From contig CAVRJC010000006.1 in assembly GCA_963721435.1 (NCBI GenBank), forward strand, positions 124,001 to 188,000: DNA of 64,000 nt. Reading direction: 5' to 3'. The number at the start of each line of letters is the position of its first letter. Position 1 is the first letter of the stretch. The DNA is from CAVRJC01 sp963721435 (GTDB lineage: Bacteria > Actinomycetota > Acidimicrobiia > IMCC26256 > DASPTH01). Shown in pieces: positions 8,515 to 16,629 of this stretch. The notes beneath the pieces are model-generated. The model searched no databases and was not told where the DNA came from. It saw nothing but the letters and a program-made list of their open reading frames with translations. A program made the position numbers and the translations under genes.

Positions 8515-9042
8515 ATGCGTGTGTTCCGGTGCTTCGCGTTCGTCGACCTGTGCGGCTTCACGCGCATGAACGACACACTCGGCGACGAAGAAGCACTCAA
8601 CGTGCTCGCCACCTTCCGCGGCATCGTGCGGGGCCTCTCGCCCGAGCACGCCACCCGCGTCGGGAAGTGGCTCGGTGACGGCTGCATGTTCATCGGCACC
8701 GAGGTCAAACCCATCGTCGAGACCGTGCTCGACCTCTCGGAGCAGATGGAGAACGCCAACATCGCGTTGCCGCTCCGCATCGGCGTGGCCGCGGGCAAGG
8801 TCATCGTGTTCGAGGGTGACGACTACATCGGGATGGCGATCAACCTCGCGTCCCGGCTGTGCGACGCCGCAGCTCCCGGTGAGATCCTCGTCAACGACGT
8901 CGTCGCCGATGCCCTCGGCGACGAGTTCCCGATCGTGCCACTGGGCGAACGGGTCATTCCGGGCATCGTGACGCCGATCACGGTGTTCCGCGTGCGCCGC
9001 GTCTTCGATCTCGACGACATTCCCCTCAGCCTCACCGAGTGA
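8515..9042 (+). CDS. class III adenylate/guanylate cyclase domain protein
   Basis: A stand-alone catalytic domain of 175 aa. It has the first metal Asp in FVDLCGFTRMND, the second in KWLGDGCMFIG, and the transition-state Asn/Arg pair in GMAINLASRLCDAA, so all main catalytic positions look intact. It has no membrane or HAMP part. Whether it makes cAMP or cGMP cannot be settled, although the Lys before LGDG favours ATP use. murA follows almost at once, with its extended frame overlapping this stop. A perfect CRP-type palindrome at 53251-53268 shows that cAMP-type control is plausible in this genome. Confidence 0.88.
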   Translation: MRVFRCFAFVDLCGFTRMNDTLGDEEALNVLATFRGIVRGLSPEHATRVGKWLGDGCMFIGTEVKPIVETVLDLSEQMENANIALPLRIGVAAGKVIVFEGDDYIGMAINLASRLCDAAAPGEILVNDVVADALGDEFPIVPLGERVIPGIVTPITVFRVRRVFDLDDIPLSLTE

Positions 9043-9058
9043 CCCGGGCGATGCCGGG

Positions 9059-9064
9059 TACGGT
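9059..9064 (+). promoter_or_regulatory. -10 box TACGGT before murA
   Basis: TACGGT is followed by 7 bases and the ATG at 9072. It supports that start over the in-frame GTG 9039 and ATG 9051. Confidence 0.4.
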
Positions 9065-9071
9065 GCCTGAG

Positions 9072-10334
9072 ATGGCCGATTCGTTCGTGGTCTCCGCGGG
9101 CGCGCCCCTGTCGGGTGCGGTGCGCGTGTCGGGCGGCACCAAGAACGCGGGGCTGAAGCAGATGGCGGCCGCGCTGCTCGCGCCGGGTGTCACCACGATC
9201 CGCAACGTCGACCCCGTCGACGACCTCGACGTGATGATCGACGTGCTGCGCGGCATGGGCGCGGGCGTCGAATGGACGGGTCCGCACGAGCTGCAGGTCG
9301 ACGCGACCGGCCCGCTGCGGCCGGAGACTCCCTACGAGCTCGTCACGCTGATGCGCGCGTCGGTGAACGTGCTCGGACCGCTCGTCGGCCGGTTCGGCGA
9401 GGCGCGCGTCGCGATGCCCGGCGGCGACAACATCGGCAGCCGTCCGCTCGACATGCACTTCCGCGGCCTCACCGCGATGGGCGTCGAGATCCACGTCGTG
9501 CACGGTTTCATCGAGGCGCGCGCGAAGCAGCTCACTGGGACGCGCGTCGTCCTCGACTTCCCGAGCAACGGCGCGACCGAGAACCTGTTGACGGCCGCGG
9601 TGCTCGCCAAGGGCACCACCGTGATCGAGAACGCGGCGCGTGAGCCCGAGATCGTCGAGCTCGCGGCGATGCTGAACCGCATGGGCGCGCAGGTGATCGG
9701 CGCGGGCACGCCGACCATCGAGATCGTCGGCGTCGACGACCTCATGGCCGTCGACTGCGAGCTCATCGGCGACCGCATCGAGACGGGCACGCTGCTCATG
9801 GCGTGCGGGATCGCGGGCGGGGAGATCACGATCGTCGGCGCCCGGCTCGAGCACGTGGAGATCGTGGCGTCGAAGCTGGGCGAGATGGGGCTCAAGGTGT
9901 CGGCGACTCCGGAGGGGATCTGGGCGCGCGCCGACGACCGCATGCGCGCGGTCGACGTCGCCACGCTCCCGTTCCCCGGATTCGCGACCGACTTCATGCC
10001 GATCGTCGTCGCCCTGCTCGCGACGGCGGAGGGGACGGCCATCGTCACCGAGAACGTCTTCGACAACCGCTTCGGGTTCGTGGCCGAGCTCAACCGGATG
10101 GGCGCCGACATCCGGCACGAAGGCCGTCATGCGGTCGTGCGCGGCGTCGAGCGACTCTCGGGCGCGCCGGTGCGGGCGCTCGACGTGCGGGCGGGAGCTG
10201 CGCTCGTGCTCGCGGGGCTCGCGGCCGACGGCGAGACCGTGGTGTTCGATCCGTATCACGTCGATCGCGGCTACTGCGACTTCGCGGGCAAGCTGCGCGC
10301 CTTGGGTGCCAAGGTGGAGCGGGTTCGCGAATAG
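9072..10334 (+). CDS. murA: UDP-N-acetylglucosamine 1-carboxyvinyltransferase
   Basis: MurA transfers enolpyruvate from PEP to UDP-GlcNAc, the first committed step of peptidoglycan synthesis. The 420-residue product has the complete two-domain EPT fold: GAVRVSGGTKNAGLKQM (Lys/Asn of the PEP site), LRGMGAGVEW, ASVNVLGPLVGRFGEA and FVAELNRMGADI. The catalytic loop reads MPGGDNIGSRP, with Asp119 (codon 9426-9428) where most bacteria have Cys. The same change is known in mycobacterial MurA and makes the enzyme insensitive to fosfomycin. Start 9072 is favoured by the fold and by a -10 box 7 bases upstream; 9051 and 9039 are in-frame alternatives. Confidence 0.97.
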   Translation: MADSFVVSAGAPLSGAVRVSGGTKNAGLKQMAAALLAPGVTTIRNVDPVDDLDVMIDVLRGMGAGVEWTGPHELQVDATGPLRPETPYELVTLMRASVNVLGPLVGRFGEARVAMPGGDNIGSRPLDMHFRGLTAMGVEIHVVHGFIEARAKQLTGTRVVLDFPSNGATENLLTAAVLAKGTTVIENAAREPEIVELAAMLNRMGAQVIGAGTPTIEIVGVDDLMAVDCELIGDRIETGTLLMACGIAGGEITIVGARLEHVEIVASKLGEMGLKVSATPEGIWARADDRMRAVDVATLPFPGFATDFMPIVVALLATAEGTAIVTENVFDNRFGFVAELNRMGADIRHEGRHAVVRGVERLSGAPVRALDVRAGAALVLAGLAADGETVVFDPYHVDRGYCDFAGKLRALGAKVERVRE

Positions 10335-10373
10335 CCGGGCGGCGCGAAGAGCGAGCCCGGCGGGAAGCCCTGC

Positions 10374-10398
10374 GATACTGGCGGGGTTGGGAGGAAGC
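10374..10398 (+). promoter_or_regulatory. promoter -10 GATACT and ribosome binding site of the NifU-like gene
   Basis: GATACT lies at 10374-10379 and a good Shine-Dalgarno, GGGAGGAAG, ends a few bases before the ATG at 10399. This is one of the few clearly leadered genes in the first half of the window. Confidence 0.4.
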
Positions 10399-10662
10399 AT
10401 GTCCACTGACACCGCAATTGATCCGGCCGAGCAGAACCAGCAGGTCCTCGACGCCATCGAGCTGATCCGCCCCGCGCTCCAGAGCGACGGCGGCGACATC
10501 GTGTTCCGTGAGGTCGACGCCGACGGCGTCGTCCACGTCACCCTCGTGGGGGCGTGCGGCACCTGCCCGATCTCGATGCAGACGCTGAAGGCCGGCGTCG
10601 AGCGGATCATCATGGATCGCGTGCCGGGCGTCACCGGCGTCACCGACGACTCCGAGGAGTGA
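10399..10662 (+). CDS. NifU C-terminal-like iron-sulfur scaffold protein
   Basis: An 87-residue protein made of a single NifU/Nfu domain: VLDAIELIRPALQSDGGDIVF followed by the cluster-binding Cys53-x-x-Cys56 in LVGACGTCPIS and a terminal helix (MQTLKAGVERIIMDRVPGV). Nfu proteins carry and deliver a [4Fe-4S] cluster to apo-enzymes. There is a strong ribosome binding site upstream. The stop codon overlaps a GTG that could start meaB (GTGA). Confidence 0.92.
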   Translation: MSTDTAIDPAEQNQQVLDAIELIRPALQSDGGDIVFREVDADGVVHVTLVGACGTCPISMQTLKAGVERIIMDRVPGVTGVTDDSEE

Positions 10663-11632
10663 GCCCCCGAGAGCGAGAGCAGGCTCGTCGGCCGCGGCGC
10701 TCGCGGACGCGGCCGGCCACGGGGACCGCAGCGCGCTGGCGCGCCTCCTGACCGTCGTCGAGAACGGCGGCGACGAGGCCCACGTGGCAATGGGCGCGCT
10801 GGGCGCGCCCGCGGCGCGAGCCGCGATCGTCGGCATCACCGGCGCGCCGGGCGCGGGCAAGTCGACGCTCACGAGCCAGCTCGTCGATCGCATCCGGCGA
10901 GACGGCGATCGCGTGGCGGTGCTCGCCATCGACCCGAGCAGCGCGTTCACGGGCGGTGCGATCCTCGGTGACCGGGTGCGCATGCAGGCGCACGACACCG
11001 ATCCCGACGTCTTCATCCGGTCGATGGCGACGCGTGGGCATCTCGGCGGGCTGTCACGTTCGACCCCGCAGGCGATCGCGGTGCTCGAAGCTGCCGGGTA
11101 CCCGTGGGTCCTCGTCGAGACGGTGGGGGTCGGGCAGGTGGAGGTCGCGGTGGCCGGCGCCGCCGACACCGTGGTGGTGGTCGTGAACCCTGGATGGGGC
11201 GACGGTGTGCAGGCCAGCAAGGCGGGGTTGCTCGAGATCGGCGACGTGTTCGTGGTCAACAAGGCCGACCGCGAGGGCGTGCACGAGACCCGCCGTGACC
11301 TCGAGTCGATGCTCTCGCTCGCGGGCGCACGCGCGTGGCGCCCGCCGATCATCGAGACGGTTGCCACCGACGGATCCGGCGTCGACGACCTGTGGGGCGC
11401 GATCGTCGCGCACCGCGAGTACCTCGTGCAGTCCGACGAGTTGGCGCGGCGTCGTGCGGCGCGAGTGCGCGAAGAGCTACGCGGCATCGTGCTCGAGCGA
11501 CTGCAGTCCGTCGCCGACGACGCGTGTGCCGGCGCAGCCTTCGACCAGCTCGTCGCGCAGGTCGCAGCGCGTGACATCGACGCGTACACCGCCGTCGCGA
11601 AGCTGCTCGACAACCCCGGAGGGAAATCATGA
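10659..11632 (+). CDS. meaB: methylmalonyl-CoA mutase-associated GTPase MeaB, probable indel at the 5' end
   Basis: G3E-family GTPase that loads and protects adenosylcobalamin-dependent methylmalonyl-CoA mutase. Walker A is GITGAPGAGKST, then LAIDPSSAFTGGAILGDRVRM, switch II ETVGVGQVEV, and the G4 motif NKAD. The intact frame has its first start at GTG 10784, which would cut off the N-terminal helices. Upstream bases in that frame still encode MeaB-like sequence (ALARLLTVVENGGDEAH) but no start codon. GTG 10659, overlapping the NifU-like stop, joins it if one C is missing from the C5 run at 10664-10668, giving a normal ~324-aa protein. Its enoyl-CoA hydratase neighbour fits acyl-CoA metabolism. 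Confidence 0.88.
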
Positions 11633-12411
11633 CCGACGACGCGCTCGTCATCACCGAGCATCACGACAACGGCGTCGCGCTCGTGCGCCTCAACCGTCCG
11701 CCGCTGAACCCGCTCTCGTGTGCGTTGCTCGACGCGATCTCCGACGCGGCCGAGCAGCTGGCGGCCGATGCAACCGTGAAGGCGGTCGTGGTGACGGGCA
11801 GCGACCGCGCGTTCGCGGCGGGCGCCGACATCAGCGAGTTCACCGATCCCGTCGCGTCACAGCTGATCGGGCCCGCGTTCCGCCGCGCCATCGACGCGCT
11901 GCCTGCGATCCCGCGACCGGTGATCGCGGCGATCAGTGGCTACGCGCTCGGTGGTGGGCTCGAGGTCGCGCTCGCGTGCGATCTGCGCATCTGCGGCGAC
12001 TCCGCGCGCGTCGGCTTCCCGGAGATCCTGCTCGGGATCTTCCCGGGCGGCGGCGGCACGCAACGGCTGCCCCGGCTGGTCGGGCCGGCGCGGGCCAAGG
12101 AGATCATCTGGAGCGGGCGCCAGATCCGGGCCGAGGAGGCGCTCGCGCTGGGCATCGTCGACCGTGTGGTGCCCGCCGACGACGTGCTCAGCGCCGCGCT
12201 GGCCTGGGCGGGTGAGCTCGCGTCCGGTGCGGTCGTGGCGATGGGTATGGCGAAGCGGCTCATCGACGAGGGCATCGAGCTGCCGCTCCCGGTCGGGCTC
12301 GATCTCGAGCAGGAGGCGTTCGTCGACGTGCGCACCACCGACGACGCCAAGGTCGGCATCCAGAGCTTCCTCGACCACGGCCCCGGCAAGGCCGAGTTCT
12401 CAGGGCACTGA
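11629..12411 (+). CDS. enoyl-CoA hydratase/isomerase family protein
   Basis: A 260-residue crotonase-fold protein. Oxyanion-hole sequences are RAFAAGADISEF and ISGYALGGGLEVALACDLRI. The second carries the usual GG pair, and FPEILLGIFPGGGGTQRLPRLVG holds the catalytic Glu position, consistent with a hydratase. It would hydrate 2-enoyl-CoA in fatty or amino acid degradation. The ATG overlaps the meaB stop as ATGA, so the two are co-translated; with MeaB this points to propionate or branched-chain acyl-CoA catabolism. Confidence 0.9.
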   Translation: MTDDALVITEHHDNGVALVRLNRPPLNPLSCALLDAISDAAEQLAADATVKAVVVTGSDRAFAAGADISEFTDPVASQLIGPAFRRAIDALPAIPRPVIAAISGYALGGGLEVALACDLRICGDSARVGFPEILLGIFPGGGGTQRLPRLVGPARAKEIIWSGRQIRAEEALALGIVDRVVPADDVLSAALAWAGELASGAVVAMGMAKRLIDEGIELPLPVGLDLEQEAFVDVRTTDDAKVGIQSFLDHGPGKAEFSGH

Positions 12412-12454
12412 TCTGTGGCCCGTGGCGGGGATCGGCGGCAATCGGCAAGGCGGT

Positions 12455-13663
12455 TCAGCAGGCTTCCCGGATGAATGCCGCGACGTAGCTGTCGATCACC
12501 GACTTGGGGACGCCCGCGTCCTCGAAGCCCTCGACGACGACCTCGACCCGGCCGCAGACGAAGATCCGCGCGGCGTAGCCGGCGGCCATCGGCACGACCA
12601 GCACCGGTCGGCCCTCGACATCGGTGCTCTGCACCACTCCGGTGCCGCCGTCGGCCGGGTTGCTCCACGATTCGGCGTCCTGGGCGGCAACACCGTCGGT
12701 CGCGCTCGAGAAACCCGGCAACGAGGCGACTTCCGGCTTGTACTCGTAGAGGGAGAGCCCCGCGATGATCGTCCCGTCGGGCCCAGCGACGGCGTGGTCC
12801 GACAGCCCGTTGATCTGGGACGCGAACTCGGCGTCGGTGATCTGGCGCTCGTTGGCCTTCTGGATGGAGTCCGGCGGCTGCTCGTAGGCGAATCCGGCGA
12901 CGGTGGGGAGGAACTTGGCGAGGTAGGCGGTCTCGCCGCCGACCGGCGCCCCGCCGGTTGCCTGCGCGAGGCGGGCGACCGCGACGTTGGCCGCGTTGGT
13001 GGCGACTGTCGCGTCGAACACGGTGCCGGTGCTCTCGAAGTCGAAGCTGGCCAGGCTGCGCCCGACCTGCACGAGCCAGTTCTCCACGTAGACCTTGGTG
13101 GTCTTGCCGTTCACCAGCGCGTTCATGAGGATCCGGAATCCGGCCGCGTCATCGGCGCCCTGCACCTTCGGGGTGAGCGGTTGTACGAGCTTGGTGGTCA
13201 CGGCGCCGACCTTCTCGCTCTTCGCGAGGTCGGTCTTCACGACCCGGGGCAGCACCTTGCCGAGGCACTTCCCGGTGGTGGGTGCGTCGTAGAGCTCGAT
13301 CGAGTACTCCGCCAACGAGATCGAGGGGACGACCGTCACGTCGTTCGACGCGATCGACGCGGTCGACGCCGAATTCGTGTAGTCCGAGGACTCGGCGTTC
13401 GGGCTCGTCAGCGCCACCGTGCGCGCGGTTCGGTAGCCGCGGCACTCCTTGACCTTCGTGCTCGACTTCACGAAGACGGCAAGGTGGTTCTGGCCGACGT
13501 CCTCGCTCCAGCCGCTCGGGAAGTCGCCGACTTGCACCATGCCGACCTCGGCGATGCCCTCGTCCTGAGCCTCGCCGTGAGTCGCGCCCGCGGAACCGGC
13601 GGTCATCACCGCGACCGTCGCGGTCGCGAACGCAAGAAGGAATCGAAGGAACGAGCGTGGCAC
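12455..13663 (-). CDS. secreted protein of unknown function
   Basis: 402 residues from GTG 13663, chosen because AGGAGG lies 6 bases upstream, the best ribosome binding site in the window, and because a signal peptide follows directly (basic VPRSFLR, hydrophobic FLLAFATATVAVMTAGSAGA, cleavage near ATHG). The mature part appears to hold two related halves, each about 180 aa, beginning VQVGDFPSGWSED and LPTVAGFAYEQPPD. Few Cys are present (KVKEC, GKC, VCGR, terminal REAC). No family is recognised. A sensor or binding role at the cell surface is possible. Confidence 0.75.
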   Translation of the reverse strand: MPRSFLRFLLAFATATVAVMTAGSAGATHGEAQDEGIAEVGMVQVGDFPSGWSEDVGQNHLAVFVKSSTKVKECRGYRTARTVALTSPNAESSDYTNSASTASIASNDVTVVPSISLAEYSIELYDAPTTGKCLGKVLPRVVKTDLAKSEKVGAVTTKLVQPLTPKVQGADDAAGFRILMNALVNGKTTKVYVENWLVQVGRSLASFDFESTGTVFDATVATNAANVAVARLAQATGGAPVGGETAYLAKFLPTVAGFAYEQPPDSIQKANERQITDAEFASQINGLSDHAVAGPDGTIIAGLSLYEYKPEVASLPGFSSATDGVAAQDAESWSNPADGGTGVVQSTDVEGRPVLVVPMAAGYAARIFVCGRVEVVVEGFEDAGVPKSVIDSYVAAFIREAC

Positions 13664-13840
13664 TGAGGACCTCCTGCATGAATGCGGCCCCCTGCCCATG
13701 GGCCAACCGCTTCCCTCCACGTTCGTGGTCGCGGTGGTCCCCGCCCAGGGCCGAAGGACTCTCGTGCAGTGCCGGCCCGGAAGGGGTCATGGAGCCCTCG
13801 GTGCCCATCGCGGCGCTCCAGTGAGCATCGCCGGCAACGG

Positions 13841-14281
13841 TCAGGCGCCTTCGATCTGCTCCTTCAGCCGGGCGAGATTGCCCTGCCAGAGCCGCCGCAG
13901 CACCGGCTTGCCCGCTTGCTCGCCCGCCACGCTGCCGAGCCACCACGGGAACCGCAGCCGCTCTTCCCAGCAGAACTGCGTGGCGCCTTCGCCCCATGCG
14001 GAGAGGCGGAACTCGCCGTCGCCGGTGACTGCACCACGGTGGGCGATTCCCATCGCGACGCCGGGCTCCCACACCGTGACCACGAAGCGATCGGTGGTGT
14101 GCAGCGGGCCGACGCGCGTCAGGCAGTCGAACTCGGCGCCGACACCCGCGTGCTGCTCGCTGCGGAAGGTGATCGACTCCGCGTCCTGCATCCACTCGAT
14201 GTGGTGCTCGATGTGCTCGACCGCGGCCCACACCTGGTCGGGAGGCGCGGCGATGGTGGTGCAGACGCGGATCGTGATCAC
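13841..14281 (-). CDS. SRPBCC (START/polyketide-cyclase-like) domain protein
   Basis: A 146-residue helix-grip protein: ITIRVCTTIAAPPDQVWAAVEHIEHHIEWM at the start and WLGSVAGEQAGKPVLRRLWQGNLARLKEQIEGA as the long C-terminal helix, characteristic of SRPBCC proteins that bind a hydrophobic ligand. The GTG at 14281 overlaps the galT stop (GTGA), so it is the second gene of a galT operon. The ligand is unknown. Confidence 0.85.
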   Translation of the reverse strand: MITIRVCTTIAAPPDQVWAAVEHIEHHIEWMQDAESITFRSEQHAGVGAEFDCLTRVGPLHTTDRFVVTVWEPGVAMGIAHRGAVTGDGEFRLSAWGEGATQFCWEERLRFPWWLGSVAGEQAGKPVLRRLWQGNLARLKEQIEGA

Positions 14282-15213
14282 AGTCGGGCCTCGTACAAGG
14301 TGCGCGCGGCCCGCGCGGGGTCGACGGTGTTCACGAAGAGGCCGGTCGCCTGCTCGAAGCCCGCGACGACCGCGAGACGAGGTGTGATCTCCACGTACCA
14401 GTGGAACGTCTTCGCCGACGGTGGCGCGCTGTGGATCACCACGTTGTACGGCGGGTCGTCGAGCGTGCGTGCAAGCACTGCGAGCGCGTCGCGCGTCGCG
14501 AGCCCGACGGCCGCGATCTCGTCGCGCGGCGCCCGGTCGAAGTGCGCGCCCGCCTGCATGCTCGCGACGCGCAGCTGGAACGGCGAGCTCGACGCGAACG
14601 GGCACCACACGCTTGCGGCGTCGCTCGCGAGCACCGACATCTCGCTGCGGGCGAGGTCGTCGACCACGAGGTCCGTCGATGCGTGCTCGGCGCGGCCCAC
14701 CGCGGCCGCGATCGCGGGCGGCACGAAGTCGGTCGCCAGCACCTGCGCGTGGGGGTGGGGGAGCGACGCGCCGGCTTCGCGCTTGTGGTTGAGGATGGCG
14801 ACGGCCGCCGCGCGCCCGTGGCCGCGCCCGTGGTCGAGCCCACGGCCGAGGTGGACCGCGACGCGGTCCTGCAGCATCGTGAGCACCTCGATCGCGGCAG
14901 CGTCGTCGAGCGTGCCGAACGGGCGGTAGTGGTCGGGCGAGAGGACCACGACCTCGTGGGTGTCGACGATGGGGTAGAGGTTGGGCGCCACGCGCACCCG
15001 CCAGCCCGGTGTGTCGGGCGCGCCCTCGCCCGTGCGCACGACCTCCGGCGGCGTCATGGCCTCGTGACCGGGGCAGAAGGGGCAGTGCTCGGTGCCGGCG
15101 TCGGGATCGCCGTCCGGTGCGCGGAACTGGTGAGGCCGCGCCTCGCGCCCGGTCGCCAGGATCACGGTGCGGTCGCTGAGCGCGTCGTACCGGACCTCGG
15201 TCTGCGCGGACAT
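14278..15213 (-). CDS. galT: galactose-1-phosphate uridylyltransferase
   Basis: A 311-residue HIT-superfamily transferase that exchanges UMP between UDP-glucose and galactose-1-phosphate (Leloir pathway). Zinc-type CPFCPGHE is near residue 45. The catalytic HPHAQ motif, with the uridylylated His, is in GASLPHPHAQVLATDF, and FHWYVEITPRL is the second His cluster. Actinobacterial relatives may use other sugar phosphates. The start is Met 15213; TAACCT lies 7 bases upstream on the minus strand. It is divergent from the LpdA-like gene. Confidence 0.9.
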   Translation of the reverse strand: MSAQTEVRYDALSDRTVILATGREARPHQFRAPDGDPDAGTEHCPFCPGHEAMTPPEVVRTGEGAPDTPGWRVRVAPNLYPIVDTHEVVVLSPDHYRPFGTLDDAAAIEVLTMLQDRVAVHLGRGLDHGRGHGRAAAVAILNHKREAGASLPHPHAQVLATDFVPPAIAAAVGRAEHASTDLVVDDLARSEMSVLASDAASVWCPFASSSPFQLRVASMQAGAHFDRAPRDEIAAVGLATRDALAVLARTLDDPPYNVVIHSAPPSAKTFHWYVEITPRLAVVAGFEQATGLFVNTVDPARAARTLYEARL

Positions 15214-15220
15214 GAAGCTC

Positions 15221-15226
15221 AGGTTA
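15221..15226 (-). promoter_or_regulatory. -10 box TAACCT before galT
   Basis: TAACCT, 7 bases, then ATG on the minus strand; leaderless arrangement. CTGGAC at 15244-15249, 17 bases further up, could serve as -35. Confidence 0.42.
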
Positions 15227-15255
15227 CGGGCGCCGGATGCGGCGTCCAGGGGTCG

Positions 15256-15261
15256 TAACCT
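15256..15261 (+). promoter_or_regulatory. -10 box TAACCT before the LpdA-like gene
   Basis: The same hexamer as for galT, again 7 bases before the ATG, on the opposite strand. Confidence 0.42.
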
Positions 15262-15268
15262 CGTGTGC

Positions 15269-16624
15269 ATGCCTCATCTCGTCGTGATCGGCGGCGGTCC
15301 CGCCGGCAACACCTGCGCGAGCGTCGCCTCGACCCTCGGCGCCGAGGTGACGGTGATCGAGCGCGACGTGATCGGTGGCGCCGCGCACTTGTGGGACTGC
15401 ATCCCGTCGAAGGCGTTGATCGCGACCGGCGGCGAGCTCGCGGAGCTGAAGCGGGCGCACACCATGGGGATCGCGGCCGAGGGCCGCCTCGACATCGACG
15501 CGCTCCGGGAACGCGTGCAGTCGATCGAGAGCCGCGTGCAGCAGTCGATCGAGGGTCTGCTCGCGTCACAAGGCGTGCGGGTGATCCGCGGCACCGGGCG
15601 CCTCACGGGGCCGCGCTGTGTCGTCGCCACGACGGACGCGGGCGACGAGGAGATCGAAGCCGACTTCGTGCTCGTGTCGACGGGCTCGCGTCCGCGCGTG
15701 CCCGACTTCGCGCCGGTCGACGGCGACCGCGTGCTCACCACGCGTGACGCCTACCCGCCTCCGGAGATCCCCGAGCACGCGATCGTGATCGGATCGGGCG
15801 TCACCGGGGTGGAGTTCACGCACCTGTTCCAGTCGCTGGGGTCCGACGTCACGCTGCTCGTGTCTCGCCAGCAAGTGCTGCCGATCAAGGATCCCGAGGT
15901 CGCGGCCGTGCTCGAGGAGTCGTTCCTCGATGTCGGCGTGAAGCTGCTGAAGGGCGCCCGCGCCGATTCCATCACGCGCCACGGCGACATCGTGGTCGTG
16001 CACTGCGACGACGGCCGCGAGATCACCGGCTCGCACGTGCTGCTCGCGGTCGGGTCGATCCCGAACACCGAGGGGATCGGGCTCGAGGACGTCGGCGTCG
16101 TCGTCGACGAGCGCGGGTGCATCCCGGTGAACCACAACTGCCTGTCGAACGTCCCGGGGATCTACGCGGCCGGTGACGTGTCGGGCAAGCTCCCGCTGTC
16201 GTCGGTGGCCGCGATGCAGGGCCGCAAGATCGCCGAGCACCTCATGGGCCTGCACAACCGACCGCACCGGCACCTCGACTACGAGAAGGCCGCGTCGGCG
16301 GTGTTCACCGATCCCGAGATCGCCGACGTCGGTCTGGCCGAGGCCGAGGCCTTCTCGGGTGGGCGCAAGATCCGGGTCACCAAGGTGCCGTTCTCGTCGA
16401 ACCCGAAGGCGCTCATCAAGGGCGACGCGCGTGGCTTCGTGAAGATCCTGTCGGACCCCGCCACCGGCGTGGTGCTCGGCGGGTCGATCGTCGGGCGCTC
16501 GGCGGCCGAGCTCATCAGCGTGATCGCGCTCGCGGTCACCAACGGCCTCAAGGTCGCCGACATCGTCGACTCCCTCCTCGTGCACCCCACCCTCGCCGAG
16601 TCCCTCGCCGAAGCGGCGAGCTGA
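15269..16624 (+). CDS. lpdA: flavoprotein disulfide reductase family oxidoreductase lacking one redox Cys (LpdA-like)
   Basis: A 451-residue two-dinucleotide-binding flavoprotein: FAD motif VVIGGGPAGNT, NAD(P) motif IVIGSGVTGVEF, second FAD motif GIYAAGDV, and a dimerisation domain ending LLVHPTLAESLAEA. In dihydrolipoamide dehydrogenase the active site is CxxxxC; here it reads GGAAHLWDCIPSK, with Ala39 for the first Cys and only Cys44 left. It therefore cannot form the classical redox disulfide. Mycobacterial LpdA (Rv3303c) has the same kind of loss and acts as an NAD(P)H:quinone reductase, so that activity is inferred here. Start 15269 follows a TAACCT box. Confidence 0.88.
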   Translation: MPHLVVIGGGPAGNTCASVASTLGAEVTVIERDVIGGAAHLWDCIPSKALIATGGELAELKRAHTMGIAAEGRLDIDALRERVQSIESRVQQSIEGLLASQGVRVIRGTGRLTGPRCVVATTDAGDEEIEADFVLVSTGSRPRVPDFAPVDGDRVLTTRDAYPPPEIPEHAIVIGSGVTGVEFTHLFQSLGSDVTLLVSRQQVLPIKDPEVAAVLEESFLDVGVKLLKGARADSITRHGDIVVVHCDDGREITGSHVLLAVGSIPNTEGIGLEDVGVVVDERGCIPVNHNCLSNVPGIYAAGDVSGKLPLSSVAAMQGRKIAEHLMGLHNRPHRHLDYEKAASAVFTDPEIADVGLAEAEAFSGGRKIRVTKVPFSSNPKALIKGDARGFVKILSDPATGVVLGGSIVGRSAAELISVIALAVTNGLKVADIVDSLLVHPTLAESLAEAAS

Positions 16625-16629
16625 AAGCG

